This document shows positions 5,887-7,080 of a stretch of 7,080 nt of DNA, in pieces. This DNA comes from Burkholderiales bacterium (GTDB lineage Bacteria; Pseudomonadota; Gammaproteobacteria; Burkholderiales; Thiobacillaceae). Location: the NCBI GenBank assembly GCA_005793645.1, contig SXRG01000099.1:1-7080 (forward strand), in the 5' to 3' direction. The notes below the pieces were generated by a model. That model worked only from the letters and a program-made list of their open reading frames with translations, made no database searches and was not told the origin of the DNA. Both the position numbers and the translations under genes were made by a program. Each line of letters opens with the position of its first letter. Position 1 is the stretch's first letter.

Positions 5887-6543
5887 TTACTTCTTCTCAG
5901 GAAACACCGTGGTCAGCCCTAGGGATTTCCAGGACTGCATACCACCACGGTACCACTTGATCTTGTGGGCTGGATAACCCAACGCCAGCAATTGCTTGAT
6001 ATTGGTCGGCGACTGCCCGCACCAAAGGCCATTGCAATACATCACCAGCGTCTTGACATTCTCGAAATTCCACAGCCCCGCCTGACGCGCTGCGCCGAAC
6101 TGAAACAACAAGACATCCGCGATCTTTTCTGGCTCACTGTGCGCCGGATGCAGACGCTGCCAGGGGATGTTAACCGCACCGGGAATGATCCCGCTCCGCT
6201 GCGCCCAGTCCCCATCACGCGAGTCAACCACCAACACCGAATGATCCTTGCCGACCCACTGCAGATAACCAATCACTTCCAGCTCACCAATGGTTTCGAC
6301 CCCGGGCGCCAGTTGCATCGGCTGGATGCAGTAGGGCGGACACGCCCGCGAAGTCATCATGAAATCCGGGTCAATCATGTTCTCCGGATCCACATTACGC
6401 TCCACGATCACGGGGCGCCCATCATGCTGAACCACCAACTTGGCCAGGTCCGGGCGGATATTAACCGGATGCGGCGCACCTGCACTCACCCCACCACTCA
6501 GAAACGCACACAGCAGCCCGACCGAGACACGCCTCTCGCGCAT
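5887..6543 (-). CDS. Exported rhodanese-like domain protein with CPPYC motif
   Basis: Rhodanese domains carry sulfane sulfur on a loop cysteine. From the chosen start the protein has 218 residues: a signal peptide (MRERRVSVGLLCAFLSGGVSA, cleavage near residue 21-23), an N-terminal segment with CPPYCIQPMQLAPGVETIGE (68-87), then one rhodanese domain (about 84-212). Its features are VVDSRDGDW (105-113), IPGAVNIPW (120-128), the active loop YCNGLWCGQSP (169-179) with candidate persulfide Cys170 and a second Cys175, and WYRGGMQSW (197-205). The start is the ATG at 6543, because AGGA lies 5 nt upstream and the signal peptide begins there; a longer frame to 6603 adds 20 residues that fit no export signal. 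It follows soxZ in the same direction after 169 bp, suggesting a partner of periplasmic thiosulfate/sulfane oxidation. Family is sure; substrate and sulfur acceptor are unknown. Confidence 0.88.
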   Translation of the reverse strand: MRERRVSVGLLCAFLSGGVSAGAPHPVNIRPDLAKLVVQHDGRPVIVERNVDPENMIDPDFMMTSRACPPYCIQPMQLAPGVETIGELEVIGYLQWVGKDHSVLVVDSRDGDWAQRSGIIPGAVNIPWQRLHPAHSEPEKIADVLLFQFGAARQAGLWNFENVKTLVMYCNGLWCGQSPTNIKQLLALGYPAHKIKWYRGGMQSWKSLGLTTVFPEKK

Positions 6544-6674
6544 GTTTATCCTGCCATAAAAGCCCAATGAGCGGGGCCAAAACACGGTAATCTGCATGCG
6601 CAAGGCGCAGCTCCCATCTCTACGGAGAACCTGGCCAAGACACGCACTGAATGCCTTCGCCAGGTAAACCGAAA

Positions 6675-6704
6675 GGGTTCAGCCCCGTGACTGAGGCCAA
6701 ACCC
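6675..6704 (-). terminator. Hairpin after soxZ, possible weak terminator or 3' stabiliser
   Basis: Read on the minus strand, GGGTTTGGCC and GGCTGAACCC pair over 10 bp in RNA (two G-U pairs) around a 10-nt loop, then comes TTTCGG. It begins 8 bp after the soxZ stop. The short T-run makes it an imperfect terminator that may let part of the transcription continue into the rhodanese gene, or may protect the soxYZ mRNA end. The rest of the 169-bp gap (6544-6674) shows no convincing promoter to the eye and no small gene. Confidence 0.5.
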
Positions 6705-6712
6705 TAGGCGCA

Positions 6713-7021
6713 TTAACCGATATTCGCGCTAACGGATTCCTTCTCACCCTTGTTATCAGTCCAGTCCACGGTCACCTTGTCACCGGACTTGGCGCCCTTG
6801 ACCTTGAGGGCCAAGTACGGGTTCTTGGAAACGCCACCGCCCCACTGAGCAACAACCACCGTCTTGCCGCCGACGGTACAGGTCACATCCGTGATGTAAT
6901 GGGCCGGAACAACCTTACCGGAAGCGGCGTCTTTACGCATACCCGTTTCCATCGGGTGGTTCATCAAACACTTGATATCGGCCGTATCGCCAGACATCGA
7001 TGCACGCAGTTTCATTGCCAT
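6713..7021 (-). CDS. soxZ: Thiosulfate oxidation carrier subunit SoxZ
   Basis: SoxZ is the sulfur-free partner of SoxY; the periplasmic SoxYZ heterodimer carries the sulfur intermediates of thiosulfate oxidation while SoxXA, SoxB and SoxCD act on them. The 102 residues match the usual length. Recognisable parts are MKLRAS at the start, IKCLMNHPMETGMRKD (16-31), AHYITDVTC (40-48), a central strand with VVVAQWGGGVSKNPYLAL, and a C-terminal beta strand pair with KVTVDWTDNKGE. It has no signal peptide, as usual, since SoxZ is thought to be exported together with SoxY through the Tat signal of SoxY. The ATG at 7021 is preferred over the second ATG two codons later because AGGA lies 7 nt upstream. 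The soxY stop is 30 bp upstream, so the two are clearly one operon. Confidence 0.96.
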   Translation of the reverse strand: MAMKLRASMSGDTADIKCLMNHPMETGMRKDAASGKVVPAHYITDVTCTVGGKTVVVAQWGGGVSKNPYLALKVKGAKSGDKVTVDWTDNKGEKESVSANIG

Positions 7022-7051
7022 AATAGTGTCCTTTTCTCGTTATCGTCTGAA

Positions 7052-7080
7052 TTAGCCGCCGCAGCCGCCGATGGTGACCT
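7052..7080 (-). CDS. soxY: SoxY C-terminus (partial, runs off the right edge)
   Basis: Only the last eight full codons and the stop TAA are inside the window, but they read VTIGGCGG, the hallmark C-terminal tail of SoxY. The Cys in GGCGG is the covalent attachment site of thiosulfate and its oxidation intermediates, on a flexible arm that reaches the active sites of the other Sox enzymes. The soxZ start follows after 30 bp on the same strand. The Tat signal peptide and body of SoxY lie beyond the window, as would soxA, soxX or soxB if present. Confidence 0.93.

Noticed and set aside
6496..6520. Possible lipoprotein signal in the rhodanese (Cys12 after VGLL)
   Set aside because: The residue before the Cys is Leu, not Gly/Ala/Ser, and the Cys lies inside the hydrophobic core; ordinary signal peptidase cleavage fits better.
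5965..6570. 201-codon plus-strand open frame opposite the rhodanese gene
   Set aside because: It is an antisense shadow of a well-supported exported rhodanese.
6544..6603. 20-residue N-terminal extension of the rhodanese protein
   Set aside because: The internal ATG at 6543 has AGGA at 5 nt and opens a normal signal peptide; the extension has no Shine-Dalgarno site and would bury the signal.

Overview
The window looks like a chromosomal segment of a GC-rich, sulfur-oxidising gammaproteobacterium, most like a Chromatiales-type organism. That placement is inferred from gene content, not from a database match. The pointers are the end of soxY with its GGCGG tail, a complete soxZ, a protein I recognise as DsrS (a family from sulfur-storing bacteria), the thiD-thiE-hemL order seen in gammaproteobacteria, and C5-pathway tetrapyrrole synthesis. 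There is no sign of a mobile element, CRISPR array, tRNA or rRNA.

The plus-strand half (1-5042) is a tightly packed run of housekeeping genes. It holds the 3' end of thiC, a short YkgJ-type cysteine-cluster protein gene 5 bp downstream, uppP (undecaprenyl-diphosphatase, GTG start), thiD and thiE (overlapping), hemL and dsrS. thiC, thiD and thiE supply the pyrimidine branch and the coupling step of thiamine synthesis. hemL makes 5-aminolevulinate, which a sulfur oxidiser needs for siroheme and cytochromes. Three tandem imperfect copies of a 16-bp unit bridge the thiE stop codon and the thiE-hemL gap.

The minus-strand half (5091-7080, read from right to left) is a periplasmic sulfur module: soxY (only the last residues are inside), soxZ, an exported rhodanese-domain protein with an extra CPPYC motif, and an exported DUF302 protein with a methionine-rich stretch. 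SoxYZ carries sulfur on the SoxY cysteine, so a secreted rhodanese in the same direction suggests sulfane-sulfur transfer in the periplasm. The DUF302 protein is a partner of unknown role.

The two halves converge between dsrS and the DUF302 gene. A perfect 14-bp stem lies between the two stop codons. A second 11-bp stem, followed by six T on the minus strand, lies inside the last codons of dsrS and looks like the intrinsic terminator of the minus-strand transcript. Gaps over 60 bp are only the 70 bp between the DUF302 and rhodanese genes (AT-rich, with a 14-bp palindrome) and the 169 bp between the rhodanese gene and soxZ (with a hairpin just after soxZ).
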